Positions 23,261-31,681 are shown, numbered from the stretch's first letter. The stretch: 64,000 bases of DNA from Amycolatopsis marina (GCF_900111885.1 NZ_FOKG01000001.1:434001-498000); one strand, 5' to 3'. Notes: generated by a model not told the origin, from the letters alone. Numbers and translations: made by a program.

Positions 23261-24241
23261 ATGTCTCAACCCGACCACCGTGTCGCTGTGCGCGCACAGG
23301 CACTGGTGAAGACGTATGGGTCAACGCGCGCACTCGACGGAGTCGATCTGGAGATTCGATCCGGCAAGGTACTGGGGCTACTGGGGCCGAACGGAGCGGG
23401 CAAGACCACGACGGTCCGCATCCTGACGACGTTGCTGCAGCCGGACTCCGGACAGGCCTGGGTCGCCGGGCACGATGTGCTCGCCGACCCGGATGCGGTC
23501 CGCCGCTCGATCGGCCTCTCCGGGCAGTACGCGGCCGTGGACGAGAACCTCACCGGCTTCGAGAACCTGTACATGGTCGGCAGGCTCTACGGCAAGAACA
23601 AGACCGCGGCGAAGGCGCGGGCCAGGGAGCTGCTCGCCCGGTTCCGCCTGGAGGAAGCGGCCGACCGCCCCTCGAAGGGGTACTCCGGGGGTATGCGCCG
23701 CAGGCTCGACCTGGCGGGTGCGCTCGTCGCCGAGCCCACCGTGGTCGTCCTCGACGAGCCGACCACCGGTCTCGACCCGCGGGGGCGGCTCGAGACCTGG
23801 GCCGTCATCAAGGAACTGGTCGCCGACGGCACCACGGTGCTGCTCACGACGCAGTACCTGGAGGAGGCGGACCAGCTCGCCGACGACATCATGGTGATCG
23901 ACAAGGGGAAGGTGATCGCCCAGGGGACCGCCGACGAGCTGAAGGGGCAGATCGGCGGCGAACGTCTGGAGCTCGTGGTCGCCGCACCCGAGGACCTCGA
24001 CGCGACAGCTTCGGTGCTGGCCGACATCGGCATCGGGGAGCCCGCCGTCGACCGGCACACACGCAAGGCCGACGTGCTGGTGGACACCGGCCCGAAGGCA
24101 CTGATCGAGGCGCTGCGCAGGCTCGACGCGGACAACATCGTGGTGCAGGACGTCGCACTGCACCGGCCGACGCTGGACGACGTGTTCCTGTCGCTCACCG
24201 GCCATGCCAGCACCGAGGAAGGACAGGAGGCACCGGCGTGA
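23261..24241 (+). CDS. Daunorubicin-resistance-type (DrrA) ABC transporter ATPase
   Basis: This 326-aa exporter ATPase has Walker A GPNGAGKT near 42-49, SGQYAAVDENLTGFENL, signature YSGGMRRRLDLA, Walker B VVLDEPTTGLDPRGR, and LLTTQYLEEADQLAD with the drug-exporter Gln-Tyr. The C-terminal DUF4162-like domain ends in RPTLDDVFLSLTG. ATG 23261 follows GGGGAG. It overlaps the permease start by 4 nt, so the two form one exporter. The substrate is unknown: a lipid, polyketide or drug is typical of DrrAB-type systems. Confidence 0.93.
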   Translation: MSQPDHRVAVRAQALVKTYGSTRALDGVDLEIRSGKVLGLLGPNGAGKTTTVRILTTLLQPDSGQAWVAGHDVLADPDAVRRSIGLSGQYAAVDENLTGFENLYMVGRLYGKNKTAAKARARELLARFRLEEAADRPSKGYSGGMRRRLDLAGALVAEPTVVVLDEPTTGLDPRGRLETWAVIKELVADGTTVLLTTQYLEEADQLADDIMVIDKGKVIAQGTADELKGQIGGERLELVVAAPEDLDATASVLADIGIGEPAVDRHTRKADVLVDTGPKALIEALRRLDADNIVVQDVALHRPTLDDVFLSLTGHASTEEGQEAPA

Positions 24242-25053
24242 ACACCTTCATGAAGGGCCTGTCCGACAGTGGGGTCATCACGTGGCGGAACCTGATGAAC
24301 GTGCGGCGCAACCCGGAGTGGCTGCTCGGGGCGACGGCGTTCCCGATCATGTTCGTGCTGATGTTCGCCTACGTGTTCGGCGGCGCGATCGGTGGTCCGG
24401 GCAGCGACAGCAGTGAGTACCGCGAGTTCCTGATCGCCGGCATCTTCGCGCAGACCGTGGCGTTCAACTCCTCCTACACGGTCATCGGGTTCGCGAGTGA
24501 CCTGCAGAAGGGCATCATCGACCGGTTCCGTTCGCTGCCGATGTCGCGGTTCGCGGTCATCGTCGGCCGGACCACCGCGGACCAGGTGCTGAGCCTGGTC
24601 GTGCTGGTCGTGATGTCGGTGTGCGGTCTGCTGATCGGCTGGCGGATCCGGGGCAGCGTGCTCGACGCCGTGCTCGGCTACCTGGTGATCCTGATGTTCG
24701 CGTTCGCCATGTCCTGGATCGGCGCCTACATCGGCCTGCTGGCCAAGAGCGTGGAGGTCGCCAACAGCGCCGGGCTGATCTGGATGTTCCCGCTGACGTT
24801 CGTCTCATCGGCGTTCGTCCCGCAGGAGAGTCTGCCCGGCGTACTCGGCACGATCGCCGACTGGAACCCGTTCACCGCAGCGGTAAACGCGACCAGGGAT
24901 CTGTTCGGCAATCCGCCGCCGAGCGGCTATCCCGAACCGAGCGGCTGGGCCGCGGACAACGCCGCGTTGTACGCCGTCGTCAGCTGCGTGGTGATCATCG
25001 CGATCTTCGCGCCGCTGGCCACGGCCCGCTACCGCAAGGTCGCCAGCAAGTAA
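24238..25053 (+). CDS. DrrB-type ABC-2 transporter permease
   Basis: This 271-aa ABC-2 membrane subunit has about six hydrophobic segments: FPIMFVLMFAYVFGG, FNSSYTVIGFASDLQKGI, an LSLVVLVVMS span, an MFAFAMSWIGAYIGL span, GLIWMFPLTFVSSAFVP with the ABC-2 signature, and a final helix near the C-terminus. The cytoplasmic coupling segment RFRSLPMSRFAVIVGR is typical of DrrB. GTG 24238 overlaps the ATPase stop (GTGA); ATG 24250 is an alternative. A strong hairpin follows. Confidence 0.92.
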   Translation: MNTFMKGLSDSGVITWRNLMNVRRNPEWLLGATAFPIMFVLMFAYVFGGAIGGPGSDSSEYREFLIAGIFAQTVAFNSSYTVIGFASDLQKGIIDRFRSLPMSRFAVIVGRTTADQVLSLVVLVVMSVCGLLIGWRIRGSVLDAVLGYLVILMFAFAMSWIGAYIGLLAKSVEVANSAGLIWMFPLTFVSSAFVPQESLPGVLGTIADWNPFTAAVNATRDLFGNPPPSGYPEPSGWAADNAALYAVVSCVVIIAIFAPLATARYRKVASK

Positions 25054-25058
25054 CCGCG

Positions 25059-25100
25059 CAGTCGTGGCCGCCGCGGGACTTCACGCGGTGGCCACGACTG
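25059..25100. terminator. 17-bp stem terminator between exporter and DoxX-like gene
   Basis: The arm 25059-25075 (CAGTCGTGGCCGCCGCG) pairs with 25084-25100, with a single G-T wobble and an 8-nt loop. It starts 6 nt after the permease stop, and the convergent DoxX-like gene ends at 25113, so it can serve both. Confidence 0.78.
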
Positions 25101-25112
25101 AATGTGCACAGG

Positions 25113-25703
25113 TCAGCGGGGGATGGCGGACTCCACCGCCTTGGAGGCCTTGCCTGCCAGCTTGTGCGTCCTCGTCTGGACGCTCCGGACGCCGTCCAGC
25201 GCGTCCTCACCAACGTCGTGCACCTGCTTGCCGGCCACCTTCGCCGTGGTTCCCGCCACCTTCGCGGCCTTGCGGGCCCGCCAGCCGACCGAGGGCCTGC
25301 CCTCGGTGTCGGCCGCGGCGAGCAGCAGCCCGCCCGCCAGGCCACAGTTCTTGAGGAATTGGATCTGCTGCTGCTGTTTCTCGCCGGGGTCCTCGATCTC
25401 CCAGAACCGATGGGCTGCGGCGGTGGACGGCACAAGGGTGCCGAGCAGGAGCAGCGACGCCACTCGCGGGAGCTTGCCCAGTGCCAGCGCTACTCCCGCG
25501 CCGACCTTCACCGCGCCGTCAATCTTCACCAGGGTGACCGGATCCGTTGGCACCTGCTCCGGCAGTGAGCCGGCCTGTGCCTCCACGGTGTCCAGGACGG
25601 GCTTGGCCGCCTGCGCGTGCCCCTCGGGCTGGCGCAGCGCGTTCACCCCTCCGGCAATGAAAATCGATGCGAGTAGCGGCCTCGCGACTCGACGGAGAAT
25701 CAC
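25113..25703 (-). CDS. DoxX family membrane protein
   Basis: This 196-aa protein is DoxX-like: RPLLASIFIAGGVNALRQPE at the N-terminus, then VKIDGAVKVGAGVALALGKLPRVASLLL, a third hydrophobic segment LAGGLLLAAAD, and a basic Lys/Ala-rich tail of about 60 residues. The family is linked to membrane redox balance; mycobacterial DoxX works with superoxide dismutase and a thiosulfate sulfurtransferase. Those partners are absent here. GTG 25703 follows a GGAGGG site with 8-nt spacing. Confidence 0.87.
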   Translation of the reverse strand: MILRRVARPLLASIFIAGGVNALRQPEGHAQAAKPVLDTVEAQAGSLPEQVPTDPVTLVKIDGAVKVGAGVALALGKLPRVASLLLLGTLVPSTAAAHRFWEIEDPGEKQQQQIQFLKNCGLAGGLLLAAADTEGRPSVGWRARKAAKVAGTTAKVAGKQVHDVGEDALDGVRSVQTRTHKLAGKASKAVESAIPR

Positions 25704-25821
25704 CTTGTCTCGCCCTCCTAGCTAGAAGTCCCTCTCCGCCTAGCTACCCGTTCCCCCCGCACTTCACTCATCGGGCTGTATTCCAATATCTAGCCCTGCA
25801 ACTAGATTGTCTTAGACAGTA

Positions 25822-26892
25822 CTAGCCTGCCGGGTACTGCCGAGGGAGGCGGAACCCGCGTTCGGCCGCCACCGCACGCAATCGGTCCGGGTAGTCGGTG
25901 ATAATCCCGTCGACCCCGTCGTCGATCAGCTTGTGCATCGTGGCCGGATCGTTGACGGTCCACGGCACCACCTTGATGCCCGCCCGATGCGCTTCCCGGA
26001 CCAGCGCCTTCGTCGTGAACGGCTGGTACCCGGGGTCGGTGACCTTGCCACCCTGCGGATTGCCGTGCACGGGAGAGAGCGCGTCGGCGCCGAACGTCTT
26101 GACCGCCCGTACCGGACTGCCACCGAAGTCGTCGATGTCCAGACCGCCCAGCCACGGCGACTTCCCCGGCTGCCCCACCTGCAGGAACTCGGGCTGAGTC
26201 AGCGCCACCGTCTTCAGCCACGGCGCGGTCCGACGCATCAGCATCAGCGAGCCCCAGTCGAAACTCTGGATGGTGGTGTTGTGCGCGAACCCGGAACGGG
26301 TCACCTCCAGCGCCGCCCGCCGGACGAACTGCTCGCGCGGCGCGGTTTCCTCGGGCGCGGCGGCCTCCACCTTGGTCTCGATGTTGAAGCGGATCTTCCA
26401 CGCGCGCTGCTGCCTCGCCAGCCGGAACACCTCGGCAAGGGTGGGCATCTTCGCGCCGGGCGCGAGCTCCTGGTCCGGGTGGTTCGGCTGCCGCTGCGAA
26501 CCGCAGTCGAGCGTTCGCACCTGGGCGAACGTCAGGTTCCTGATGTACTTGCCCGCATAGGGGAAGTCCGGATCGCCCTCGGTCACCGGCGCGGTGTCGG
26601 CGCACTTGGCGGGATTGATCCGGCGATCGTGAGTCACCACCTCCCGCCCGTCCCGGGTGATCTGGATGTCGAGTTCCAGTGTGGTGACCCCGAGAGCCAT
26701 CGCCTTGGCGAACGCGGGCAGGGTGCCTTCGACGGTCAGCCCGAGGCCGCCGCGGTGCGCCTGGATGTCGAAGTGGTTGCGCGAGGTTCCCGGTGCCGCG
26801 TGTGCAGCGGCCACACCGCTGCCCAGCAAAGCGGTGACGACGGCAGCCGTCGTCACGGATCGGCCCCAGGTCCTTGGTCTGCGAAAGGTCAC
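25822..26892 (-). CDS. Secreted glycerophosphodiester phosphodiesterase
   Basis: This 356-aa GDPD enzyme hydrolyses glycerophosphodiesters to sn-glycerol 3-phosphate and an alcohol. The signal peptide (about 1-33, cleaved near AHA-AP) exports it. The TIM-barrel catalytic pattern is intact: QAHRGG, TLELDIQITRDG with Glu and Asp metal ligands, and VTHDRRI with the second His. Late barrel strands are VVPWTVNDP and GVDGIITDYPD. Cys pairs (PAKCADT, TLDCGS) suggest a disulfide outside the cell. GTG 26892 follows AAGGAAG. It diverges from the MerR gene across 144 bp. Confidence 0.92.
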   Translation of the reverse strand: MTFRRPRTWGRSVTTAAVVTALLGSGVAAAHAAPGTSRNHFDIQAHRGGLGLTVEGTLPAFAKAMALGVTTLELDIQITRDGREVVTHDRRINPAKCADTAPVTEGDPDFPYAGKYIRNLTFAQVRTLDCGSQRQPNHPDQELAPGAKMPTLAEVFRLARQQRAWKIRFNIETKVEAAAPEETAPREQFVRRAALEVTRSGFAHNTTIQSFDWGSLMLMRRTAPWLKTVALTQPEFLQVGQPGKSPWLGGLDIDDFGGSPVRAVKTFGADALSPVHGNPQGGKVTDPGYQPFTTKALVREAHRAGIKVVPWTVNDPATMHKLIDDGVDGIITDYPDRLRAVAAERGFRLPRQYPAG

Positions 26893-26971
26893 GTCTTCCT
26901 TCTTCCGTTGTCGGGAATCCGAAGACTTTCACTCGATATCCACCAACGGGTGAAGTCGAGACGACAAACGC

Positions 26972-27002
26972 TTGACCTTGACGCAGCGTCAACTTCTACC
27001 GT
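26972..27002 (+). promoter_or_regulatory. MerR-type promoter with 19-bp spacer and internal dyad
   Basis: TTGACC (26972-26977) and TACCGT (26997-27002) are -35 and -10 boxes separated by 19 bp, the over-long spacing that MerR activators correct. Between them lies the perfect dyad TTGACGC-A-GCGTCAA (26978-26992). It drives the merR/tipA-like gene at 27037, implying autoactivation. Confidence 0.75.
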
Positions 27003-27036
27003 GGTCATCACCGAACGAGATCAGGGGAGGCCGCGG

Positions 27037-27777
27037 ATGGAGTGGTCCATCCAGGAACTCGCTCGCTCGGCGGGCACCACGAGCCGCACGTTGCGCCACT
27101 ACGGCGACATCGGGCTGCTCACGCCGAGCCGGGTGGGACGCAACGGGTACCGCTACTACGACCAGGAGTCACTGGTCCGGCTGCAGCGGATCCTGCTGCT
27201 GCGGGAGCTCGGGCTCGGCCTTCCGGCCATCGCCGAGGTGCTCGAAGGGCAGCGGGACACGACGTCCGCGCTGCGCACCCACCTCGAACTGCTGGAGCAG
27301 GAGCAACGGCGGATCGGGCGGCAGATCGAGTCGGTACGCACGACACTGCGCAAGACGGAGGGAGGTGAACAACTGATGGCAGAAGAAGTTTTCGACGGTT
27401 TCGACCACACGCAGTACGAGCAGGAGGTCACCGAGCGATGGGGCCGGGAGGCCTACGAGCGGGGTGACCGCTGGTGGCGCTCGCTCGGCGACGCTGAGAA
27501 GAAGGAGTTCCAGCAGCGCCAGCTCGACATCGCGGCGGACTACGGCAGGGCGAAGGCCGAGGGCCGCGGCGCGGACAGCGTGGAGGTCCAGGCGATCACC
27601 CAGCGCCTGTGCGACTGGCTGGCGATCACCACGACGCCGACCAAGGAGTACTTCATCGGACTCGGTCAGCTCTATGTCGACGATCCCCGCTTCACGGTCA
27701 ACTACGACCGGCACGGCGAGGGGACCGCTGAGCTGGTCCGCGACGCGATGACGGTGTACGCCGAGCGGAACCTCTAA
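27037..27777 (+). CDS. MerR-family activator with TipAS antibiotic-recognition-like domain
   Basis: This 246-aa regulator has an N-terminal MerR winged helix (WSIQELARSAGTTSRTLRHYGDIGLL to YYDQESLVRLQRILLLRELG is the region, residues 3-65) and a dimerisation helix to about 110. A TipAS-like domain from about 125 follows (YEQEVTERWGREAYERGDRWWRSLG, quoted in part, and GLGQLYVDDPRFTVNYDRHGEG). TipAL proteins bind thiopeptides and activate their own promoter; the long-spacer promoter upstream fits this. ATG 27037 follows GGGGAGG. The target beyond itself may be the divergent GDPD gene or the nearby exporter. Confidence 0.92.
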   Translation: MEWSIQELARSAGTTSRTLRHYGDIGLLTPSRVGRNGYRYYDQESLVRLQRILLLRELGLGLPAIAEVLEGQRDTTSALRTHLELLEQEQRRIGRQIESVRTTLRKTEGGEQLMAEEVFDGFDHTQYEQEVTERWGREAYERGDRWWRSLGDAEKKEFQQRQLDIAADYGRAKAEGRGADSVEVQAITQRLCDWLAITTTPTKEYFIGLGQLYVDDPRFTVNYDRHGEGTAELVRDAMTVYAERNL

Positions 27778-27833
27778 CTCGCTCCGGTCATCGGTGGGCA
27801 GGGCTGCAGACCTGTTCACCGAGCGGCGCGAGT

Positions 27834-27856
27834 CCCCGCTAGGAACTTCAGCGGGG
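27834..27856 (+). terminator. Hairpin terminator after merR gene
   Basis: CCCCGCT (27834-27840) pairs with AGCGGGG (27850-27856) around a 9-nt loop, followed by TTGTTCCGGTTTT. It separates the MerR gene from the convergent PH-like gene. Confidence 0.6.
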
Positions 27857-27872
27857 TTGTTCCGGTTTTCTG

Positions 27873-28466
27873 TCAGCGCCGTTGCTGGTTTCCCGGCATG
27901 GAGGCGGGACGCTGTTCGCGGTCGTAATCGGCCCGACTCCCTACGACATCGACGGGAAAGGCGACACGGAGCGCGGACGGGTCCAGACCCTCGCGAAGCA
28001 GCACATCGGCGAGCTCGGTACCGCTGTTGGTCAGAATCGCGTAGTACTTTCCATCCCGAGTCACGACCTCGACGGCGGGCCCGGGCTTACCGTTCGTCAA
28101 GTTGCCGAACTTGCTGAACCGCAGTGCGTTGCGCCTGGTGAGACGGACCTGCCCGAAGTATCCGATCGATGAGATCGGGAGTTTCACCGTCCTATAACCG
28201 GCGGAGACGTAGAGGGCGCCCGGCTGTACCACGACGGTAACCTGGGTGAGGACCATGCCGACGCCGAACAACACCGCTGCAATGATCACGCCGACGATGG
28301 CCACCCACCAGGGTGCGTTTTCGTCGACGATCGCGACGATGATCCCGAAGACGCCGAAGGCAACCGCGAGCAACGACATCACGACTTTGCTGATGTAGGA
28401 CGTGTGGACTCGCGACCGGTGGATCGGCGTGCCCTTGTCCATCTCCGAACTGATACTCATCGACAT
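27873..28466 (-). CDS. Hypothetical membrane protein with PH-like domain
   Basis: This protein of about 197 aa has two adjacent membrane spans (VVMSLLAVAFGVFGIIVAIV and AIVGVIIAAVLFGVGMVLT, about residues 28-75). They are followed by a beta-rich part (QVTVVVQPGALYVSAGYRTVKLPISSIG, TRDGKYYAILTNS) resembling bacterial PH domains. ATG 28466 is chosen because the membrane domain begins shortly after. The frame is open to 28679 and could add 71 low-complexity residues. The 273 bp up to the next gene otherwise hold only that possible extension. Function unknown. Confidence 0.72.
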   Translation of the reverse strand: MSMSISSEMDKGTPIHRSRVHTSYISKVVMSLLAVAFGVFGIIVAIVDENAPWWVAIVGVIIAAVLFGVGMVLTQVTVVVQPGALYVSAGYRTVKLPISSIGYFGQVRLTRRNALRFSKFGNLTNGKPGPAVEVVTRDGKYYAILTNSGTELADVLLREGLDPSALRVAFPVDVVGSRADYDREQRPASMPGNQQRR

Positions 28467-28730
28467 CCCATTCTCTGTGTTGACGGCTTCCTCACTGGCT
28501 TCAGACCGACAGTCTGTCGACAGCCTCGGCGGTACCGTTTGCAGCGTCCGTGCGCTTCGTGCCGGCCGTTCGGCTTCAGGTGCGCAGGTCAAGCGCGGTT
28601 CGCCACTGGCCGGGCTGGAAGGTAAGGATTCGCTACGGAAACCGAGACGGGCGCACCTGCTCTTGATGTCCGAGGTCATGTCCCGCTAGGAATTTCTCTG
28701 GACGTATCGCGTGCACACTAGAAAACCCAA

Positions 28731-28736
28731 TACATT
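28731..28736 (+). promoter_or_regulatory. -10 box for leaderless AAA ATPase gene
   Basis: TACATT ends 6 nt before ATG 28743, so transcription is predicted to begin at that A. This selects the second of two consecutive ATGs (28740, 28743). Confidence 0.5.
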
Positions 28737-28742
28737 GACATG

Positions 28743-29939
28743 ATGGATCCGGTCCGTAACCCGTTCGCCCCTGGCGCCGGGCAGCGCCCGCCCGAACTCG
28801 CAGGTCGCGAACGTGAACTCAAGGCGTTCGAGGTCGTCCTGGAACGGGTGGCCCGCGGACGACCGGAACGCAGCCTGGTCCTGACCGGGCTGCGCGGAGT
28901 CGGCAAGACGGTGCTTCTCGGCGAACTGCGCTCGATGGCGGGCCGCAGGGGCTGGGGAGCGGGCAAGATCGAGGCGCGGCCGGACGCCGAGCTCCGCAGG
29001 CCCCTCTCGGCGGCACTGCACCGGGCCATTCGCGATCTCGCGGTGCGCCATCGCGCCCCGGACCGCGTTGACGACGTGCTCGCCGTGCTGAAGGCATTCG
29101 CACTCAGGGCCAACAAGGCCGACGCCAAGCTGCGAGACCGCTGGCAACCGGGCATCGACGTGCCTGCCGCCACCGGAAGGGCCGACTCGGGGGACATCGA
29201 GATTGACCTGGTGGAACTGTTCACCGACGTCGCCGAACTTGCCGCCGACGTCGGCACGGGGGTGGCGCTGCTGATCGACGAGATCCAGGACCTCGGCCCG
29301 GACGACGTCTCCGCACTGTGCGCGGCGTGCCACGAGCTGTCCCAGTCCGGCTCGCCACTCGTCGTGGTCGGCGCGGGTCTGCCGCATGTGCCCGCGGTGC
29401 TGTCCGCGTCGAAGTCCTACTCCGAACGCCTTTTCCGCTACACCCGGATCGATCGGCTCGACCGTGACGACGCGGACCACGCGGTGCTCGCCCCGATCGA
29501 ACGGGAGGAAGCCGGCATCACCCCGGACGCCATGGATGCCCTGTTCGAGTCCTCCGGCGGCTATCCGTACTTCATCCAGGCCTACGGCAAGGCGGCCTGG
29601 GATGCCGCGCCCGCGGATCCGATCACCGTGGAGGACGTGCGCGTCGCCGCGCCCGAAGCCGAGGCCGAGCTGGCCGTCGGCTTCTTCGGCTCACGGTACG
29701 AGCGGGCGACACCAGCCGAACGCGAGTACCTGCTGGCGATGGCGGAGCTCACCCAGGGGAAGGACGAGAGCGCGGGCACCTCAGACGTCGCGGTCTACCT
29801 GGGCCGCAAGCCGTCGTCGCTGTCGCCCGCCAGGGACAGTCTGATGAAGAAGGGCCTCGTCTACTCCGCGGAACGAGGGCACATCGCCTTCACCGTGCCG
29901 CACTTCGGCAACTACCTGCTGACCCGCGGCCTGGACTGA
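28743..29939 (+). CDS. AAA/STAND-type ATPase (Orc1/Cdc6-like fold)
   Basis: This 398-aa P-loop protein opens with NPFAPGAGQRPPELAGRE. Walker A (GLRGVGKTV) is near residues 49-57, Walker B (ALLIDEIQDLG) near 176-186, and a sensor-like VVVGAGLPHVP follows. Then come SYSERLFRYTRIDRLD, SGGYPYFIQAYG, and a C-terminal winged-helix-like part (VAVYLGRKPSSLSPARDSLMKKGLV). Such single-gene ATPases are widespread in actinobacteria, often annotated ATP-binding protein; the cellular role is unknown. It has no ribosome site and is likely leaderless. Confidence 0.88.
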   Translation: MDPVRNPFAPGAGQRPPELAGRERELKAFEVVLERVARGRPERSLVLTGLRGVGKTVLLGELRSMAGRRGWGAGKIEARPDAELRRPLSAALHRAIRDLAVRHRAPDRVDDVLAVLKAFALRANKADAKLRDRWQPGIDVPAATGRADSGDIEIDLVELFTDVAELAADVGTGVALLIDEIQDLGPDDVSALCAACHELSQSGSPLVVVGAGLPHVPAVLSASKSYSERLFRYTRIDRLDRDDADHAVLAPIEREEAGITPDAMDALFESSGGYPYFIQAYGKAAWDAAPADPITVEDVRVAAPEAEAELAVGFFGSRYERATPAEREYLLAMAELTQGKDESAGTSDVAVYLGRKPSSLSPARDSLMKKGLVYSAERGHIAFTVPHFGNYLLTRGLD

Positions 29940-30009
29940 CCTACCGCTCTCTAACGCCATCTGGCTGTTGCCGAAGAATCGACCGAACAACGTTCGGCGT
30001 TACCTCTTC

Positions 30010-30023
30010 GTGACCGACGTCAC
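30010..30023. promoter_or_regulatory. CRP/Fnr-like dyad GTGA-N6-TCAC
   Basis: GTGACCGACGTCAC is a perfect 4-6-4 dyad in the 245-bp gap before the small gene at 30185. The neighbouring sequence is AT-richer than average, including a run of six A. Confidence 0.4.
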
Positions 30024-30184
30024 GGACTTTACCCGGAATCTTGCGCCTCTGGCCGATGATTCGTCGGCCCGTGTGCCATATCACCGGATATTCGGTGGAG
30101 AGTTTGTGAAAAAAGGTGCATACTTGGGTTATCCGGTCGACAGCCCACGAAGACCGTCAAGACTGCCAAGGGGATGCAGACACT

Positions 30185-30334
30185 ATGAGCAACATCGCCG
30201 CCAAACTCCGTGCCCGCCGCGCCGAGGCCCGCACCCGCAGGGCCCTCAGCCGCGCGATCGACACCGCCTCCTCCGCCACCGTGCGTCAGGAGCTGCTCGC
30301 CATCGCCCAGGCTCGCCACACCCACATGCGCTGA
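30185..30334 (+). CDS. Small basic hypothetical protein
   Basis: This is a 49-aa, Arg/Ala-rich, probably helical protein starting MSNIAAKLRARRAEARTRRA. ATG 30185 follows AGGGGATG; the frame is open to 30116 without a ribosome site. Codon use is strongly GC3-biased, as in real genes here. Similar short Arg-rich proteins occur in other actinomycetes, but no function is known. Nucleic-acid binding would fit the charge. Confidence 0.65.
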   Translation: MSNIAAKLRARRAEARTRRALSRAIDTASSATVRQELLAIAQARHTHMR

Positions 30335-30669
30335 GCTGCAACGGAACGTACGAATAAACCGTCCACGCTCACCCAAAAGAGTGACGTAGGACACAATTGA
30401 GTCAGGGTGTAACGCCACAGCAGGTGGCGTCGATACCCCCTATGACCCCGTGATGCTGGCGGACCCCCGACCTGGCAGCATCACGGGGTTTCCATATGTC
30501 CACGGCCCGGATCAGGGCACCCGGCGCGGGCGGGACGACGACCCAGGGTCGTTCGACCGACTCACCTTGCGGCCGATGTAGGAAAATTACTGACGCTACT
30601 ACTCCCTTTCCCGGCAATATGGAACGATCCTGGCAATTCGTCCATCGATGGATTGGGAGATGCCAGCAG
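30335..30669. other. Intergenic region with two inverted repeats
   Basis: This 335-bp gap contains ACGCCAC-AGCAG-GTGGCGT near 30412-30430. A 14-bp perfect stem follows, ACCCCGTGATGCTG (30445-30458) with CAGCATCACGGGGT (30476-30489), then TTCC, which looks like the terminator of the small gene. The remainder, including GGGAGA before 30670, shows no other gene. Confidence 0.65.
30445..30489 (+). terminator. 14-bp stem terminator
   Basis: ACCCCGTGATGCTG and CAGCATCACGGGGT pair perfectly around a 17-nt loop, 110 nt after the small Arg-rich gene. Confidence 0.65.
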
Positions 30670-31086
30670 ATGATGGTGCCACCGCTCGACAACGGACAGT
30701 ACCGGCTGCATGCGACTTGCCTGCGCTTCGAGGATCCCAAAAACCCCGTTCCGCGGATCCACCACAATTCCTCCCATATCACGGCTGGGATCGACAAAAT
30801 CGAGGTTCGCGATGACGGCGACCTTCGGATCTACCTGACGAACTATCCTGACGGCACCACGGGAGCGATCCTGTCAGGTGTTATCAACCCCGACGAGACG
30901 TTTTCCATGTCGGGATGGTCCGTCGGATTCAGTGGGGGAGTCGGGCACGCCGATCTGCGTTTCTCGAAGAACGGGAAGCGGTACAAATGCACTCATCCGA
31001 ACTTCTATTCGAAGTACTGCAACCTCTGGGTATCGTTCTACACGACCCATCGCGACCATGCTGCGAGTCTCGACTACTGCTGCTGA
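30670..31086 (+). CDS. Hypothetical protein, lower GC
   Basis: I do not recognise this 138-aa protein. It appears beta-rich, with Asn/Asp/Gly turns (LRIYLTNYPDGTTGAILSGV, MSGWSVGFSGGVGHADLRFS) and four Cys near the C-terminus (YKCTHPNFYSKYCNLW, DYCC at the end). There is no signal peptide or membrane span. ATG 30670 follows GGGAGA; the frame is open to 30496. GC is clearly lower than in the flanking genes, which suggests acquisition. The stop is 4 nt before the convergent AhpD-like gene's stop. Confidence 0.6.
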   Translation: MMVPPLDNGQYRLHATCLRFEDPKNPVPRIHHNSSHITAGIDKIEVRDDGDLRIYLTNYPDGTTGAILSGVINPDETFSMSGWSVGFSGGVGHADLRFSKNGKRYKCTHPNFYSKYCNLWVSFYTTHRDHAASLDYCC

Positions 31087-31090
31087 GACC

Positions 31091-31681
31091 TCAACAGGAC
31101 ACAGATCCCCGAAGATCCCGACCCATGCCGTAGAACTCCGGGTTCGGTGCCAGCGCCGTCAAGTGAGCCAGCCGGTTCGACATCGCGAACAGTGCGGTGA
31201 TGGCCCCGACGTCCCAGATCTCGTCCTCGCTCAGCCCGGCTTCGCGGGCGGCGGCCAGGTTGTCCTCGCCGAACCCCGCGGAGTCGTGCGCGAGGGCGAG
31301 TGCCAAATCGACGATCGCGCGACCACGCTCGTCCAGCTCCACCTGCCACGGATTGCTGGACACCCGATCGGCCAGTTCGGGGTCCTTGGCCCTGATCCGC
31401 AGGATGGCGCCATGGGCGACCACGCAATACGTGCAGTGGTTGGCGCCCGATGTGGCGACGCCGACGAGTTCGCGCTCGGCCTTGCTCAGTCCTTCGGAGC
31501 TGTCCATCAGCGCGTCGTGGTAGTCAAGGAACGCCCGGAGTTCGGCGGGCCGATGGCCCAGTGCACGAAAGATGTTCGGCACGAAGCCGGACTTCTCCGC
31601 GATCGCGCCGACCCGCTCACGCAGGTCCTCGGGCAGTTCCTCAAGTTCGACCGTGGCGAATCTGCTCACTTTGTCAGCCAT
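31091..31681 (-). CDS. AhpD-like / carboxymuconolactone decarboxylase family peroxidase-related protein
   Basis: This 196-aa all-helical protein of the AhpD/CMD family has the redox motif region ELVGVATSGANHCTYCVVAHG, with the Glu..CxxC..His relay of peroxidase-related enzymes. N-terminal SGFVPNIFRALGHRPAELRAF is typical of the PpcA/uncharacterised peroxidase-related subgroup. It probably acts in peroxide or thiol detoxification. ATG 31681 is preceded by TAGCGT (minus strand, 31689-31694) with a 7-nt gap, so it is likely leaderless. It diverges from the YCII-sigma pair. Confidence 0.9.
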   Translation of the reverse strand: MADKVSRFATVELEELPEDLRERVGAIAEKSGFVPNIFRALGHRPAELRAFLDYHDALMDSSEGLSKAERELVGVATSGANHCTYCVVAHGAILRIRAKDPELADRVSSNPWQVELDERGRAIVDLALALAHDSAGFGEDNLAAAREAGLSEDEIWDVGAITALFAMSNRLAHLTALAPNPEFYGMGRDLRGSVSC

